NCBI GenBank assembly: GCA_030018265.1
Contig: JASEFX010000020.1
Location: 1 to 35,434 of the forward strand
From: Candidatus Saccharicenans sp.
GTDB lineage: Bacteria > Acidobacteriota > Aminicenantia > Aminicenantales > Saccharicenantaceae
Reading direction: 5' to 3'
DNA length: 35,434 nucleotides
Within the stretch, counting starts at the first letter, position 1, and every line of letters starts with the position of its first letter. This document shows, piece by piece, positions 14,548-23,574 of this stretch. Under the pieces are notes generated by a model that was not told where the DNA came from, made no database searches, and saw nothing but the letters and a program-made list of their open reading frames with translations. The translations under genes and the position numbers were made by a program.

Positions 14548-15459
14548 ATGAGCATAGAACTTCAGAATATTCATTTTTCCTACGGCCGGATTAAGGCACT
14601 TAACGGAGTGAGTCTTTCGGTGGGAGAGGGCGCGACCGGCCTTCTTGGACCGAACGGCGCCGGAAAAAGCACGCTGATCAGGATCATGCTCGGATTTCTC
14701 GTTCCGGATGAGGGGGAAGGTCGGGTTCTCGGTTATGACCTGAGAACCGAGCAGAAACAGATACGCCGGCTTGTCGGTTACATGCCGGAAGAAGATTGTT
14801 ACATTCCTGGCATGGATGCCGTCACCTTCACCGCGATGATGGGCGAACTTTCTGGAATGCCCCGGCAGGAAGCGATGAAGAGGGCTCATGAAGTCCTTTT
14901 TTACGTCGGACTCGGCGAGGTCCGCTACCGTCAGATTGACACCTATTCTGCCGGGATGCGGCAGCGTCTGAAGCTGGCCCAGGCTCTTGTTCATGACCCG
15001 AAGCTTCTTTTTCTGGATGAACCCACAGCGAACCTGGACCCGACCGGCCGGCAGGAAATACTGGAATTGATAAGGGAAGTGGCTTCGGTCCGGGAGATCA
15101 GGGTTCTACTTTCGTCTCATATTCTTTCGGATATCGAACTGGTTTGCCATCAGGTGGTGATCATCAACAGGGGAGAAATAGTGGCCACGGGCAGGCTGGA
15201 GGATTTGAGGATGATCAACTACCAGCTTTTTGAGCTCAGGGTCAGGGGTGAAACCGGAGCTTTCAGGCGAGAACTGGAAGAGGCTGGCTGCCGCCTGGAA
15301 GAAACTGAAGATCATTTGTTAAAAATCTATACGCCCCCTGATTTTGACCGCCGGCAAATTTTTCTGAGCGCTGCCCGCAACCGAGTTCAGATCAGGCATT
15401 TTGTCTGCAGCCGCACCTCTCTTGAAGACCTTTTTGCCAGGGTGGTTGGAGTGGATTGA
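14548..15459 (+). CDS. ABC transporter ATP-binding protein (first of two)
   Basis: This 303-residue ATPase is of the NatA/CcmA type. Walker A is GPNGAGKST (about 34-42), the signature is YSAGMRQRLKLAQAL, Walker B is LLFLDEPTANLDP, and the His loop is LLSSHILSDIE. A C-terminal domain of about 80 residues follows, ending in a LEDLFARVVG stretch as in many ABC-2 exporters. The ATG at 14548 has no good ribosome site. Its TGA stop overlaps the ATG of the permease gene by one base, so the two are translationally coupled. It should power the 15459 permease. The substrate cannot be read from the sequence. Confidence 0.93.
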   Translation: MSIELQNIHFSYGRIKALNGVSLSVGEGATGLLGPNGAGKSTLIRIMLGFLVPDEGEGRVLGYDLRTEQKQIRRLVGYMPEEDCYIPGMDAVTFTAMMGELSGMPRQEAMKRAHEVLFYVGLGEVRYRQIDTYSAGMRQRLKLAQALVHDPKLLFLDEPTANLDPTGRQEILELIREVASVREIRVLLSSHILSDIELVCHQVVIINRGEIVATGRLEDLRMINYQLFELRVRGETGAFRRELEEAGCRLEETEDHLLKIYTPPDFDRRQIFLSAARNRVQIRHFVCSRTSLEDLFARVVGVD

Positions 15460-16331
15460 TGACCGAGGTCAGAGAAAAGGGTTATCATCACTGGGAAGGC
15501 CAGCTGCAGGAGAAGAAATGGGTCTTCTGGCCGATAACCAGAACCGGTATCAAACTGGCATTCGAACGCCGCCGTTTCAAGTTTCTTTTTGCCTGCTCTT
15601 TTCTTCCAGCCATCAGCTATGCCGTCGGCATATACATTTCCGAGCGTCTGGAAGATTTTAAGTTTATGGCCCGGGGAGCCGAAAGAACACTTCAGGTCAA
15701 CCCGGCCTTCTTCAAGTCTTACCTGAGCCTGGACCTGATATTCTTCATGATACTTCTGCTGATGGCTCTCGGTGGAGCCGGTCTGATAGCTGATGACTTT
15801 CGTCATCGGGCGATTCAACTTTATCTGGCTCGCCCGATTACCAGAAATGATTATCTGATCGGGAAAGCCGGGGTGGTGGTGTTTTTTGTCGGTCTGCTGA
15901 CGCTCCTTCCGGCTATCATTCTGTTTGTGCTGAAACTGCTTTTCTCTGGTAGCTTCAGATTCTTTCTGGATTATCCCTGGCTGATCCTTTCGATAATTCT
16001 TTATTCAGTGCTGCTGATGATCTTTTTCACCTGCTACATTCTTCTGGCGTCCTCTCTCAGTCAGAATAGGAATTATGTGATAGCTATTATATTTGCCGCC
16101 TACTATCTGTCGGAAATTGCCCGGGGCATTTTCTACGCGATTTTCAGGTCGCCGTATTCGATTCTGCTGTCAATTCCCGGAAATCTGCAGCAGGTGGCGG
16201 CGGGATTTTTCCGGGTGAAACCGGCGACCGCGGCCTCCTGGTATCTGTCGTTTCTGGCGGTGGTTATTTTCTGTCTGCTGTCGTATTTTTTAATCAGGCG
16301 CAAGCTGAAAGCGGTGGAGGTCATCCGGTGA
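15459..16331 (+). CDS. ABC-2 type permease (first of two)
   Basis: This 290-residue membrane protein begins with a soluble stretch (REKGYHHWEGQLQEKKWVFW). It has about six hydrophobic segments, including SFLPAISYAVGIYIS, SLDLIFFMILLLMALGGAGL, AGVVVFFVGLLTLLPAIILF and ILYSVLLMIFFTCYILLASS, and ends LAVVIFCLLSYFLIRRKLKA. The IADDFRHRAIQLYLARPITR segment is the typical cytoplasmic element of ABC-2 permeases. The ATG overlaps the ATPase stop (TGATG) and the stop overlaps the next gene's GTG (GTGA), so the set is made in fixed ratio. Partner: the ATPases on both sides. Confidence 0.88.
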   Translation: MTEVREKGYHHWEGQLQEKKWVFWPITRTGIKLAFERRRFKFLFACSFLPAISYAVGIYISERLEDFKFMARGAERTLQVNPAFFKSYLSLDLIFFMILLLMALGGAGLIADDFRHRAIQLYLARPITRNDYLIGKAGVVVFFVGLLTLLPAIILFVLKLLFSGSFRFFLDYPWLILSIILYSVLLMIFFTCYILLASSLSQNRNYVIAIIFAAYYLSEIARGIFYAIFRSPYSILLSIPGNLQQVAAGFFRVKPATAASWYLSFLAVVIFCLLSYFLIRRKLKAVEVIR

Positions 16332-17254
16332 CGGCCGTGATCGAAGCCAGGAATCTTTCCCGCTGGTACGGTAACATTCTGGGCATTAGTGAAATCAACC
16401 TGGATATCAACCAGGGAATAACCGCCCTTCTCGGCCCGAACGGAGCCGGAAAATCCACCTTCATGAAAATAATCACGGGCCAGCTGAAGCCAAGCCTGGG
16501 TCAGGTCAGGATTTTAGGACAGCCGGTCTGGAATAATTTCAGGCTTTTCCGCAGGCTTGGGTTCTGTCCGGAAGCTGACGCCTTTTATGAAGACCTGAAC
16601 GGAATGGAATTCCTGACCGGTCTGCTGCGTCTCTGCGGTTTCAGCCGCGAGGAGTCTGAAGCTCGCACCCGATGGGCTCTGGAAACGGTCGAACTTCAGG
16701 CGGCTTCATTGCGTCCAATCAGAAGTTACAGCCGCGGGATGAGACAGAGGCTGAAAATCGCTCAGGCTTTTGCTCACGACCCGGACATTCTGATTCTTGA
16801 TGAACCGTTGAACGGGCTCGACCCGCTGAGCAAACGGCAAATCATAAAATTGATTAAAGAATTCAGGGATGCCGGCAGGACGATCGTCGTCTCCAGCCAT
16901 GTGCTGCCTGAAGTTGAAGCCCTGACCTCAGAGATAATTCTTATCCATCACGGGAAGATTCTGGCCCGGGGAGACGTGCATTTTATCCGGGAGCTGCTCG
17001 ACACCCATCCCCACAAGATCAGAATTCAGTCGCAGGCTTTTCGCCTTCTGGCTAAACTGCTGGCGGTTGAAGATTATATTCTCAACATTACTTTTGAGCC
17101 GGAGCGGCAGGCGGTCGTTTTTGAAACCCATCACCGCGATCATTTTTTCAACAGGCTCAATGAACTCCTTCTCGAGCACGGCCTGGACATCGAAGAGATC
17201 ACCTCTCCCGACGACAACCTTCAGGCAGTTTTTGATTACCTGGTGGGGAAATGA
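16328..17254 (+). CDS. ABC transporter ATP-binding protein (second of two)
   Basis: This 308-residue ATPase is homologous to the 14548 product. Walker A is GPNGAGKSTF, the signature is YSRGMRQRLKIAQAF, Walker B is ILILDEPLNGLDP, and the His-loop region is VVSSHVLPEVE. The C-terminal 90 residues end DDNLQAVFDYLVGK. GTG start at 16328 overlaps the stop of the upstream permease by four bases. The next permease begins one base after its stop. Two complete ATPase-permease pairs in one transcript suggest either two related exporters or a single heteromeric one. The substrate is unknown. Confidence 0.93.
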   Translation: MTAVIEARNLSRWYGNILGISEINLDINQGITALLGPNGAGKSTFMKIITGQLKPSLGQVRILGQPVWNNFRLFRRLGFCPEADAFYEDLNGMEFLTGLLRLCGFSREESEARTRWALETVELQAASLRPIRSYSRGMRQRLKIAQAFAHDPDILILDEPLNGLDPLSKRQIIKLIKEFRDAGRTIVVSSHVLPEVEALTSEIILIHHGKILARGDVHFIRELLDTHPHKIRIQSQAFRLLAKLLAVEDYILNITFEPERQAVVFETHHRDHFFNRLNELLLEHGLDIEEITSPDDNLQAVFDYLVGK

Positions 17255-17255
17255 A

Positions 17256-18038
17256 ATGAAACAGGAAATTCAGAGGGTTTTTTCCTTCAGTCTTTTTGCC
17301 GGGATTAAATCCAGGCGCAGCCGCACTTTCTTTCTGATCAGTTCAGCGGCCATTCTGATGGCGCTGGTCATAAGAATTTACAGGCTGGCGGGCAACTGGA
17401 CCGAAGACAGCCAGGTTATTTTCCAGAATTTTCTCATGTCTTTTTTCCTTCAATTTTTGATCGTCATCCTGGCGCTTTTTTACGGCAGTTCCATGGTTGT
17501 CGAGGAAATCGAAAACCGGACGCTGCCCTATCTGACAACCCGTCCTCTGAGGCGGGCGGCTATCATCGCCGGCAAGTACTTTGCCAGTCTGACGCTTACC
17601 ACGGTGATGCTTTTCTCCACCCTCCTGATTTCCTATCTTATTCTTAACCTGGATTCTGATTTCAGTATAAAACATCTTCTGACGGTAATCCGTTATGCTG
17701 CGGTTCTCTGGCTCGGTCTGGCCGCTTACCTGGCTTTTTTCAGTTTTCTCGGAACCTGGTTGAAGAAACCGGTCCTGGTCGGACTCGCTTTTGGTTTTGG
17801 CTGGGAAAGTGTGATTCAGTATTTCCCGGGTACCACCCAGAAATTATCGATGGCCCATTATCTGAAATCGTTGCTCCCGCAGTTCACTACGAGCGCCGGA
17901 AAGCTGGGTTTTCTTTTTATCCGGCTCGAACCAACCAGACCCTGGCTGGCAGTGCTGATACTGCTGGCTATCGCTTCTGTGTCTCTGGTGCTGGCCTGTT
18001 TGATTTTTAGCTTTAAGGAATATCTTTTTGAGGATTGA
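17256..18038 (+). CDS. ABC-2 type permease (second of two)
   Basis: The chosen ATG at 17256 comes one base after the ATPase stop; the frame is open further upstream but that is inside the ATPase gene. The 260 residues show six hydrophobic stretches, including FFLISSAAILMALVIRIYRL, SFFLQFLIVILALFYGSSMV, ASLTLTTVMLFSTLLISYLI, YAAVLWLGLAAYLAFFSFLG and WLAVLILLAIASVSLVLACL. EIENRTLPYLTTRPLRRAAI is the ABC-2 cytoplasmic element. It pairs with the 16328 ATPase. The last gene of the set; the converging lipoprotein gene ends 27 bases away. Confidence 0.87.
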   Translation: MKQEIQRVFSFSLFAGIKSRRSRTFFLISSAAILMALVIRIYRLAGNWTEDSQVIFQNFLMSFFLQFLIVILALFYGSSMVVEEIENRTLPYLTTRPLRRAAIIAGKYFASLTLTTVMLFSTLLISYLILNLDSDFSIKHLLTVIRYAAVLWLGLAAYLAFFSFLGTWLKKPVLVGLAFGFGWESVIQYFPGTTQKLSMAHYLKSLLPQFTTSAGKLGFLFIRLEPTRPWLAVLILLAIASVSLVLACLIFSFKEYLFED

Positions 18039-18065
18039 ACGGCGGAAGATATCTCGAAAATTCCT

Positions 18066-19091
18066 TTAAAAGTCTTCTCTCTCGATAAACAATTCTGATG
18101 GTTTTTCACGGGCTTCAGGCATCTTTTCTTTCAGAATTTTCTTGAAATTTTCCAGAAGTTCTTCTCTGAGGTTTATGTAGATTTTCACGTACCGCTGGCT
18201 AAGGGTAATTTCCAGTGAATTAAGAGCCTGACTGATTTCCGGGATTTCTCCGCTGAGCCCGAGCCCGAGGGCTTTTAACCCGAGCAAAGTATCGGCAATC
18301 TGTTTGAGGTCAGCCTGAGCGCCGGCGTAGATTTTGATTTCCAGCTGATAGCTCTGCTGCCGGTAATGGGTGAAGGAAGAAACGTGCCGCACTTTTGTCA
18401 GAAGTTTCAGGGCTGGATTTTCTCCGCTTTCGGCTTCCATCAAACCCGGAGGAAATGTCAGCCAGCTGAAGGTCAGTGAATTCATGTTGAGATCTTTGAG
18501 AAAAGGTTTTATCTGTTTATTGCTGTAAAGATCTGGAATATTTCCCCTGTAAACGTCAATTATTTTTTTGACGGCTTTTTCCGACCCTATGGCTATGTTC
18601 GAGCCGTCGAGGAAAGCCAGACAGGCCACGGCCGATTCTTCTATTTCGATAAAGGGAAAGTAAGGAAGGTCCTGGTAAAATTCCAGTGTCGAATCTTCCT
18701 GATTTTCAGAGGGCAGCAACTTCGACCGGTCGTATTTCAGGTTCGCCAGCAGCACAGCGTTTTCAGCCGGTCGGTTGATATCCCCGATGATGGCCACGGC
18801 TATCAGAAAGACGTCATTCTTCAGGTTGACAAAGGCTTCTGCCTTTTTACGATAACCTTCAAGTTCTCCTGTTTCGCTTAAAACTTTTTCTACAATTTTC
18901 AGGTTCATCAGGCGGTTCCAGTCAGCCACCAGGAAGGCGCTGGTGTCGGCCGGAAGCAGAGTGAGCATATCCTGAGCGACGGCTTTTCCAGCTACCGGAA
19001 CTTCAGGCGCCCGGGAGCAGCTGGAAGCGAGCAAAATAATTAAAGAAAAAATCAGACAAAAAACGAATCTGGATTCTTTACTGGCAGGCAT
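18066..19091 (-). CDS. Lipoprotein, DUF3352-like, unknown function
   Basis: This 341-residue protein has a lipoprotein signal: a hydrophobic stretch (FVFCLIFSLIILLASSC) with a good lipobox at LLASSC, so it should be lipidated and held in a membrane facing the periplasm. The mature part starts with LTLLPADTSAFLVADWNRLM, a pattern like DUF3352-type proteins, then shows an alpha/beta repeat with VFLIAVAIIGDI and IAIGSEKAVKKIIDVYRG. The start is the ATG at 19091, six bases after GAGGAG; the ATG at 19097 abuts the ribosome site and is unlikely. It diverges from the M24 gene. A 9-bp inverted repeat lies in its leader. Function is not known; the family link is moderate. Confidence 0.7.
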   Translation of the reverse strand: MPASKESRFVFCLIFSLIILLASSCSRAPEVPVAGKAVAQDMLTLLPADTSAFLVADWNRLMNLKIVEKVLSETGELEGYRKKAEAFVNLKNDVFLIAVAIIGDINRPAENAVLLANLKYDRSKLLPSENQEDSTLEFYQDLPYFPFIEIEESAVACLAFLDGSNIAIGSEKAVKKIIDVYRGNIPDLYSNKQIKPFLKDLNMNSLTFSWLTFPPGLMEAESGENPALKLLTKVRHVSSFTHYRQQSYQLEIKIYAGAQADLKQIADTLLGLKALGLGLSGEIPEISQALNSLEITLSQRYVKIYINLREELLENFKKILKEKMPEAREKPSELFIEREDF

Positions 19092-19111
19092 GATCATCTC
19101 CTCTAATTGAT

Positions 19112-19148
19112 ATAAGAAGGCTCTCCCCTCCGGGTTTACCCTTCTTAT
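19112..19148 (-). promoter_or_regulatory. 9-bp inverted repeat in lipoprotein leader
   Basis: ATAAGAAGG (19112-19120) and CCTTCTTAT (19140-19148) are perfect arms with a 19-base spacer. They lie between the -10 candidate at 19161-19156 and the ribosome site, so this is either an operator or a 5' hairpin in the mRNA. Confidence 0.45.
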
Positions 19149-19155
19149 CAGCCTT

Positions 19156-19161
19156 ATTATA
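19156..19161 (-). promoter_or_regulatory. -10 box (TATAAT) for the lipoprotein gene
   Basis: A consensus TATAAT on the minus strand, without a clear -35 (TTTTAT at 17 bases). The transcription start would be near 19150, immediately before the inverted repeat. Confidence 0.45.
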
Positions 19162-19188
19162 CTTTTATTTTAATAAGAATAAAACTTC

Positions 19189-19218
19189 TTGCCAGATGCG
19201 GTCATTTCAATGTTTAAT
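19189..19218 (+). promoter_or_regulatory. Promoter of the M24 peptidase
   Basis: TTGCCA (19189-19194) is 18 bases from TTTAAT (19213-19218). Each box has one mismatch to consensus. It diverges from the lipoprotein promoter. Confidence 0.5.
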
Positions 19219-19250
19219 ATTTAACCTGAATTTAAGAGCAGGGTGGTCTC

Positions 19251-20582
19251 ATGAAAAGAGATGTCAGAAGAATTATTTATCCGGTTCTTTTGCTGACGGC
19301 TTTTCTCTGGCACTCTTCTCCGGAGCTTTTATGCCTGCCGGAAAGTCCAGTGATACTGCCGGTGAGGGAACAGGCGCGGGTGGTCAACCTCTGGCTGGAA
19401 AAGAGGCTCGAGACGATACTGCCGGAAATCATGAGAAGAGAAGGCGTGGATATGTGGGTGGTTATCTGCCAGGAGTACAACGAGGATCCTGTTTTTCTCA
19501 CACTGGTGCCCTTTGAGTATCTTTCAGCCCGGAGGCTGTCGATGCTGGTTTTTTATGACCGGGGGCCGGAGAAGGGCCTGGAAAGGTTTTCTGTCAGCCG
19601 TTATCCGATAGGCAAGTTTTATCCGACTGTCTGGAATCCCGACCGGGAGCCTGATCAGTGGCAGGTGCTGGCCAGAGAAATCAAAGCACGCAAACCGAAG
19701 AAAATTGGCATAAACGAGTCGGAGACTTTTGCTTTTGCTGACGGACTGACTGCGACCAATAAAAGCCTGCTGGTGAAAAATCTCGGGCCCGAGTATGCAA
19801 GACGGCTGGTTTCGGCTGAAAAAATAGTCGTCGGCTGGCTCGAAAGGAGGCTGCCGGAAGAAATAGAAGTTTATCATCATATTGCCCGGATCGCCCATCG
19901 AATCATAAAAGAAGCCTTCTCCAGCGCAGCGATTACACCCGGCATAACTACCACCGATGATGTCAGATGGTGGATCTGGGAGAAAATCCATTCGCTCGGT
20001 CTGCGCACCTGGTTTTCACCCACGGTGGACATCCAGAGACCGAAAAATTCACCCTTTAAGGATAATGTTGTACGCAGGGGAGACCTGCTTCACTGTGACG
20101 TCGGAATAACTTACCTCGGGCTCTGCACCGACCATCAGGAGCTGGCCTACGTTTTGCGCCCGGGGGAAACGGAAGCGCCTGAGGGGCTGAGAAAGGCGCT
20201 GTCCATCGGCAACCGTCTGCAGGATATTCTCGTGGCTGAAATGGTCGCAGGGAGAACGGGCAATGAGATTCTGGCAGCGGCTCTTAAAAAAATGAGGGCG
20301 GAAGGAATCAAAGGAAGCATTTATTCCCATCCGCTCGGATTTCACGGCCATGCGGCCGGGCCGACCATAGGTCTCTGGGACAGACAGGATGGCGTTCCCG
20401 GGCAGGGAGACTACCCTCTTTATTACGATACCTGTTATTCGATAGAGCTTAATTGCCGCGTGGCGGTGCCCGAGTGGGATAATCAGGAAGTGTTGATCGG
20501 TCTCGAGCAGGATGCTTCATTTACCCGGGAAGGTATTGTTTTTCTTGACGGTCGCCAGACACAGTTGCATTTGATCCGTTAA
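19251..20582 (+). CDS. Secreted M24 family metallopeptidase (Xaa-Pro-peptidase-like)
   Basis: This 443-residue protein has a signal peptide (IIYPVLLLTAFLWHS), a creatinase-like N-terminal domain (residues about 50-200) and a C-terminal pita-bread domain. The five metal ligands can be seen: Asp283 in HCDVGI, Asp294 in CTDHQE, His360 in HPLGFHGH, Glu399 in SIELN and Glu419 in IGLEQD. M24 enzymes cut N-terminal residues, often before proline. The ATG follows AGGGTGG. A secreted form fits peptide use outside the cytoplasm, along with the S9 peptidase 291 bases downstream. Some M24-like proteins are not peptidases, but the ligands here are complete. Confidence 0.88.
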   Translation: MKRDVRRIIYPVLLLTAFLWHSSPELLCLPESPVILPVREQARVVNLWLEKRLETILPEIMRREGVDMWVVICQEYNEDPVFLTLVPFEYLSARRLSMLVFYDRGPEKGLERFSVSRYPIGKFYPTVWNPDREPDQWQVLAREIKARKPKKIGINESETFAFADGLTATNKSLLVKNLGPEYARRLVSAEKIVVGWLERRLPEEIEVYHHIARIAHRIIKEAFSSAAITPGITTTDDVRWWIWEKIHSLGLRTWFSPTVDIQRPKNSPFKDNVVRRGDLLHCDVGITYLGLCTDHQELAYVLRPGETEAPEGLRKALSIGNRLQDILVAEMVAGRTGNEILAAALKKMRAEGIKGSIYSHPLGFHGHAAGPTIGLWDRQDGVPGQGDYPLYYDTCYSIELNCRVAVPEWDNQEVLIGLEQDASFTREGIVFLDGRQTQLHLIR

Positions 20583-20873
20583 ATATAAGTTTGAGCCGGC
20601 GGCCGGTCCGATTTTTTCAATCGGTAGATTTTCTTCAAGCGGAGGCGATTTCTGATCAGCCTTATTGCTAAGCCAGGTCAACTCGAACTGAAAGAAGCAC
20701 GCTTGATTTGAGGTGAACGCATCCTGATAGTCATCGAGAGTAGGTCCTGACGATAAAAATTTCTGTTGCCAGAAATCAGGACAATCAGAGAAAATATTCA
20801 TCCTGACTCTGTGGACAAAATTCCGGAGTCAGAGTTATGTATATTTCGAAATAAAAACCTTCAGGAGACTAAG
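20583..20873 (+). other. Non-coding gap with hairpin and inverted repeat
   Basis: The longest gene-free stretch in the window, about 290 bases. A hairpin CCGATT-TTTTC-AATCGG (20608-20624) follows the M24 stop and may be a weak terminator. A 7-bp inverted repeat, CTGACTC (20803-20809) with GAGTCAG (20826-20832), surrounds a TGGACA at 20812-20817 that could be a -35 box. No clear -10 at the right distance was found. No convincing small gene is seen. Confidence 0.45.
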
Positions 20874-23510
20874 ATGAAATTGAGTAACCTGGTCTGCTCT
20901 CTGAGAAAAAACCTGGTGGCGAGGACAATTCTGGCGCTGGTCCTGATTCTGGCCGCGGCCGCTCTGGCTTTTCCCGAAAAAGCCAATTATGAGCTGGCCT
21001 CGCGCTGGACCCCGGCGAAAGTGGCCAAACTGGTATTCGACCTTTCGGTCGAACCTCGCTGGTTGAAAACAGGAGACCGCTTCTGGTACAGCTTCGAGAC
21101 GCCGGAAGGCAAGTTCTGGTATCTGGTCGACCCCGCCACCCGGACGAAAAAACCTCTTTTTGATAATGCCCGTATGGCGGCAGAGTTGACTAAAATTCTT
21201 CTCACTCCTTATGATGCTCAGCATCTGCCGATCAAAACGATAAAATTTGTTAAAAATGAGACGGCCATTCAGTTTGAGATTGAAGTTCCGGTGGAAAATG
21301 ATCTCCGGGTTGACGGTCAGGTGGTAAAGGCCCGCGAGCTGGAAAAGAGATTTCTTGATCGGGAAAAAGAGAAGGAAAAAGAGCAGGATACCGAAATGGA
21401 TAAAACCAGAGTAGAAAAAGCTCCGGCCAGAGAGCCCGAGAAAAAGACTGTGACGCTTGGTTTTGAGTATGACCTGAAAACCGCCCGGCTGTCTCTGATC
21501 AAGGACTATCAACCGAAACCCAGAAGACCCCGCTGGGCTTCTGTGTCTCCGGACGGGAAATGGGTGGTTTTTGCTCGCGGTCATAATCTGTTTATGATGG
21601 ATGCCGAAAACTTCGCCCGGGCTCTGAAGAAACCTGACGATAAAACCATTCAGGAAATTCAGCTGACCGATGACGGCGAGGAAAATTACAGTTTCAGCCG
21701 CCGTCTCCGCAGCGACGAAATAAGGGAATTTGAGAAGGATGAGAAAGACAGAAAAGACTTCAGGCGCCCGCCGATCACCATTTTCTGGTCCCAGGATTCA
21801 AAGAAGATTGCCTGCATCCGTCAGGATGAAAGAAAAGTTGGTGACCTCTGGGTGATCAACAGCCTGGCCAATCCAAGGCCGGTCCTGGAAACCTATAAGT
21901 ACGGTATGCCTGGCGAGGAAAACCAGCCCCAGCCGGAAATACTGGTTTTTGACCTGACAAGCAAAAAGCGGGTCAGGGTGAAAGCGGAAAAGTTTAAGGA
22001 CCCGAGCTATAACATCTTTACCGCTCCGCGGAAAGCAGCTGCTGAAGATCCTGAGGAGCCCCGACCGCCGCTCTGGCTGGCAGAAACCTCCGACCGTCTT
22101 TACTTCGGACGACAGACCAGAGACCTTCACGGCTATGAAGTCTGTGTAGCCGATACTGAGACCGGAGAAGTAAAGATGCTGATCAGCGAAAGGCTCAACA
22201 CCTACGTCGATTATCAACCGCTTCGACTGGTTAACGACGGGAAAGAACTTATCTGGTGGTCGGAAAGAGACGGCTGGGGTCATTATTATCTCTATGACGG
22301 CGAGGGTCGTCTGAAAAATCAGATAACATCCGGCGAGTTCAACTGCCAGGGTATAGTCGGGGTGGATGAAAAAAACAGGGTGCTTTACTTTACGGCCTGC
22401 GGTCGGGAAAAGGGAGAAGACCCGTATTATCTGCATCTTTACCGGGTGAAGCTTGATGGAGGAGAGATAAAACTGCTCACTCCTGGCAATTTTAACCATC
22501 AGGTTTCGATGGCTGATTCCACCGGCTATTTTGTGGTCAACTATTCCCGCGTGGACGTCGCGCCGCGGGCTGACCTTTATGACGCTGCCGGTAGAAAACT
22601 CCTGGAACTGGAAGCGGTGGATCTCAGCCGGTTGCTGGAGGCTGGTTTCAAATTTCCTGAAACCTTCAAGGTTAAAGCAGCAGACGGAATCACGGACCTT
22701 TATGGAGTTATGTACAAACCATTCGATTTTGACCCGGGCAGAAAATATCCGATTATAGCTTATGTCTATCCGGGCCCCCAGACCGAAAGTGTCTCGAAAA
22801 GTTTTTCGCCAAGAAACCAGAATGTGGCCCTGGCCCAGCTTGGCTTCATCGTGATCGAAGTAGGCAATCGCGGGGGAAGTCCGATGCGCTCGAAGTGGTA
22901 TCACAATTATGGCTACGGCAATCTGAGGGATTACGGTCTGGCCGATAAAAAATATGCGATTGAACAGCTGGCGGCGCGCCATGATTTTATCGACATAAAC
23001 CGGGTTGGTATCTATGGACATTCTGGCGGCGGTTTTATGACGGCTGCGGCCATGCTGGTATATCCGGATTTCTTTAAGGTGGGCGTGGCTTCTTCCGGAA
23101 ACCATGAGAACAACATTTACAACCGCTGGTGGAGCGAAAAGCACCACGGAGTTAAAGAAGTGGTGGATAAAGATGGACAGATAAAGTTTGAATACAGCAT
23201 AGACACCAACTCAGAGCTGGCCAGGAACCTGAAAGGACGCCTGCTGCTGGTAACCGGTGACATCGACGATAACGTCCATCCGGCCAACACCTTGCGGCTG
23301 GCCGCGGCGCTCATTAAAGCGGGGAAGAGGTTTGATTTCTTCATATTTCCGGGTCAGCGTCACGGGTTTGGCGATATGAATGATTACTGGTTCTGGATCC
23401 GGGCGGATTACTTCGCCCGGCATCTTCTCGGCGATTATTCTCAGACGGTCGACCTGATTGAGCTTCAGCGGGAGTGGGAGCAGAGCGGCGAAAAGAAAAG
23501 AGGCAGATGA
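20874..23510 (+). CDS. Large secreted S9 peptidase, dipeptidyl-peptidase IV-like
   Basis: This 878-residue protein starts at the ATG at 20874 after AGGAG. A signal peptide (TILALVLILAAAALAFPEKA) leads to a beta-propeller half with DPP IV-like features, then an alpha/beta hydrolase. The triad is intact: Ser about 717 in YGHSGGGFM, Asp about 798 in GDIDDNVHP and His about 830 in GQRHGFGDMN. It should release dipeptides or short peptides outside the cytoplasm. An unusual charged loop rich in Glu and Lys (near residues 155-200; for example DREKEKEKEQDTEMDK) interrupts the N-terminal half. Length is above the usual 700-750 residues, in part because of this loop. Two S9 peptidases within 9 kb fit a peptide-feeding lifestyle. 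Confidence 0.94.
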   Translation: MKLSNLVCSLRKNLVARTILALVLILAAAALAFPEKANYELASRWTPAKVAKLVFDLSVEPRWLKTGDRFWYSFETPEGKFWYLVDPATRTKKPLFDNARMAAELTKILLTPYDAQHLPIKTIKFVKNETAIQFEIEVPVENDLRVDGQVVKARELEKRFLDREKEKEKEQDTEMDKTRVEKAPAREPEKKTVTLGFEYDLKTARLSLIKDYQPKPRRPRWASVSPDGKWVVFARGHNLFMMDAENFARALKKPDDKTIQEIQLTDDGEENYSFSRRLRSDEIREFEKDEKDRKDFRRPPITIFWSQDSKKIACIRQDERKVGDLWVINSLANPRPVLETYKYGMPGEENQPQPEILVFDLTSKKRVRVKAEKFKDPSYNIFTAPRKAAAEDPEEPRPPLWLAETSDRLYFGRQTRDLHGYEVCVADTETGEVKMLISERLNTYVDYQPLRLVNDGKELIWWSERDGWGHYYLYDGEGRLKNQITSGEFNCQGIVGVDEKNRVLYFTACGREKGEDPYYLHLYRVKLDGGEIKLLTPGNFNHQVSMADSTGYFVVNYSRVDVAPRADLYDAAGRKLLELEAVDLSRLLEAGFKFPETFKVKAADGITDLYGVMYKPFDFDPGRKYPIIAYVYPGPQTESVSKSFSPRNQNVALAQLGFIVIEVGNRGGSPMRSKWYHNYGYGNLRDYGLADKKYAIEQLAARHDFIDINRVGIYGHSGGGFMTAAAMLVYPDFFKVGVASSGNHENNIYNRWWSEKHHGVKEVVDKDGQIKFEYSIDTNSELARNLKGRLLLVTGDIDDNVHPANTLRLAAALIKAGKRFDFFIFPGQRHGFGDMNDYWFWIRADYFARHLLGDYSQTVDLIELQREWEQSGEKKRGR

Positions 23511-23574
23511 GCTGGCTGTGGCTCTTAATAACGGGAGGCCTTCTGGTAAAATAAATTTATTAAGGGACTGAGCG

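Noticed and set aside
14524-14994. Minus-strand frame of 156 codons
   Set aside because: Antisense to the first ABC ATPase; no motif.
20517-20801. Minus-strand frame of 94 codons across the longest gap
   Set aside because: Its C-terminal third is antisense to the M24 gene, it has no ribosome site, and its composition is not protein-like.
21798-23147. Open frame of 449 codons on the minus strand
   Set aside because: It is fully antisense to the S9 peptidase, which has an intact triad and domain order. It has no ribosome site or recognisable motif.
23550-23561. AATAAATTTATT palindrome before the nitroreductase as an operator
   Set aside because: AT-only self-complementary sequence of this length is expected by chance, and no good promoter surrounds it.
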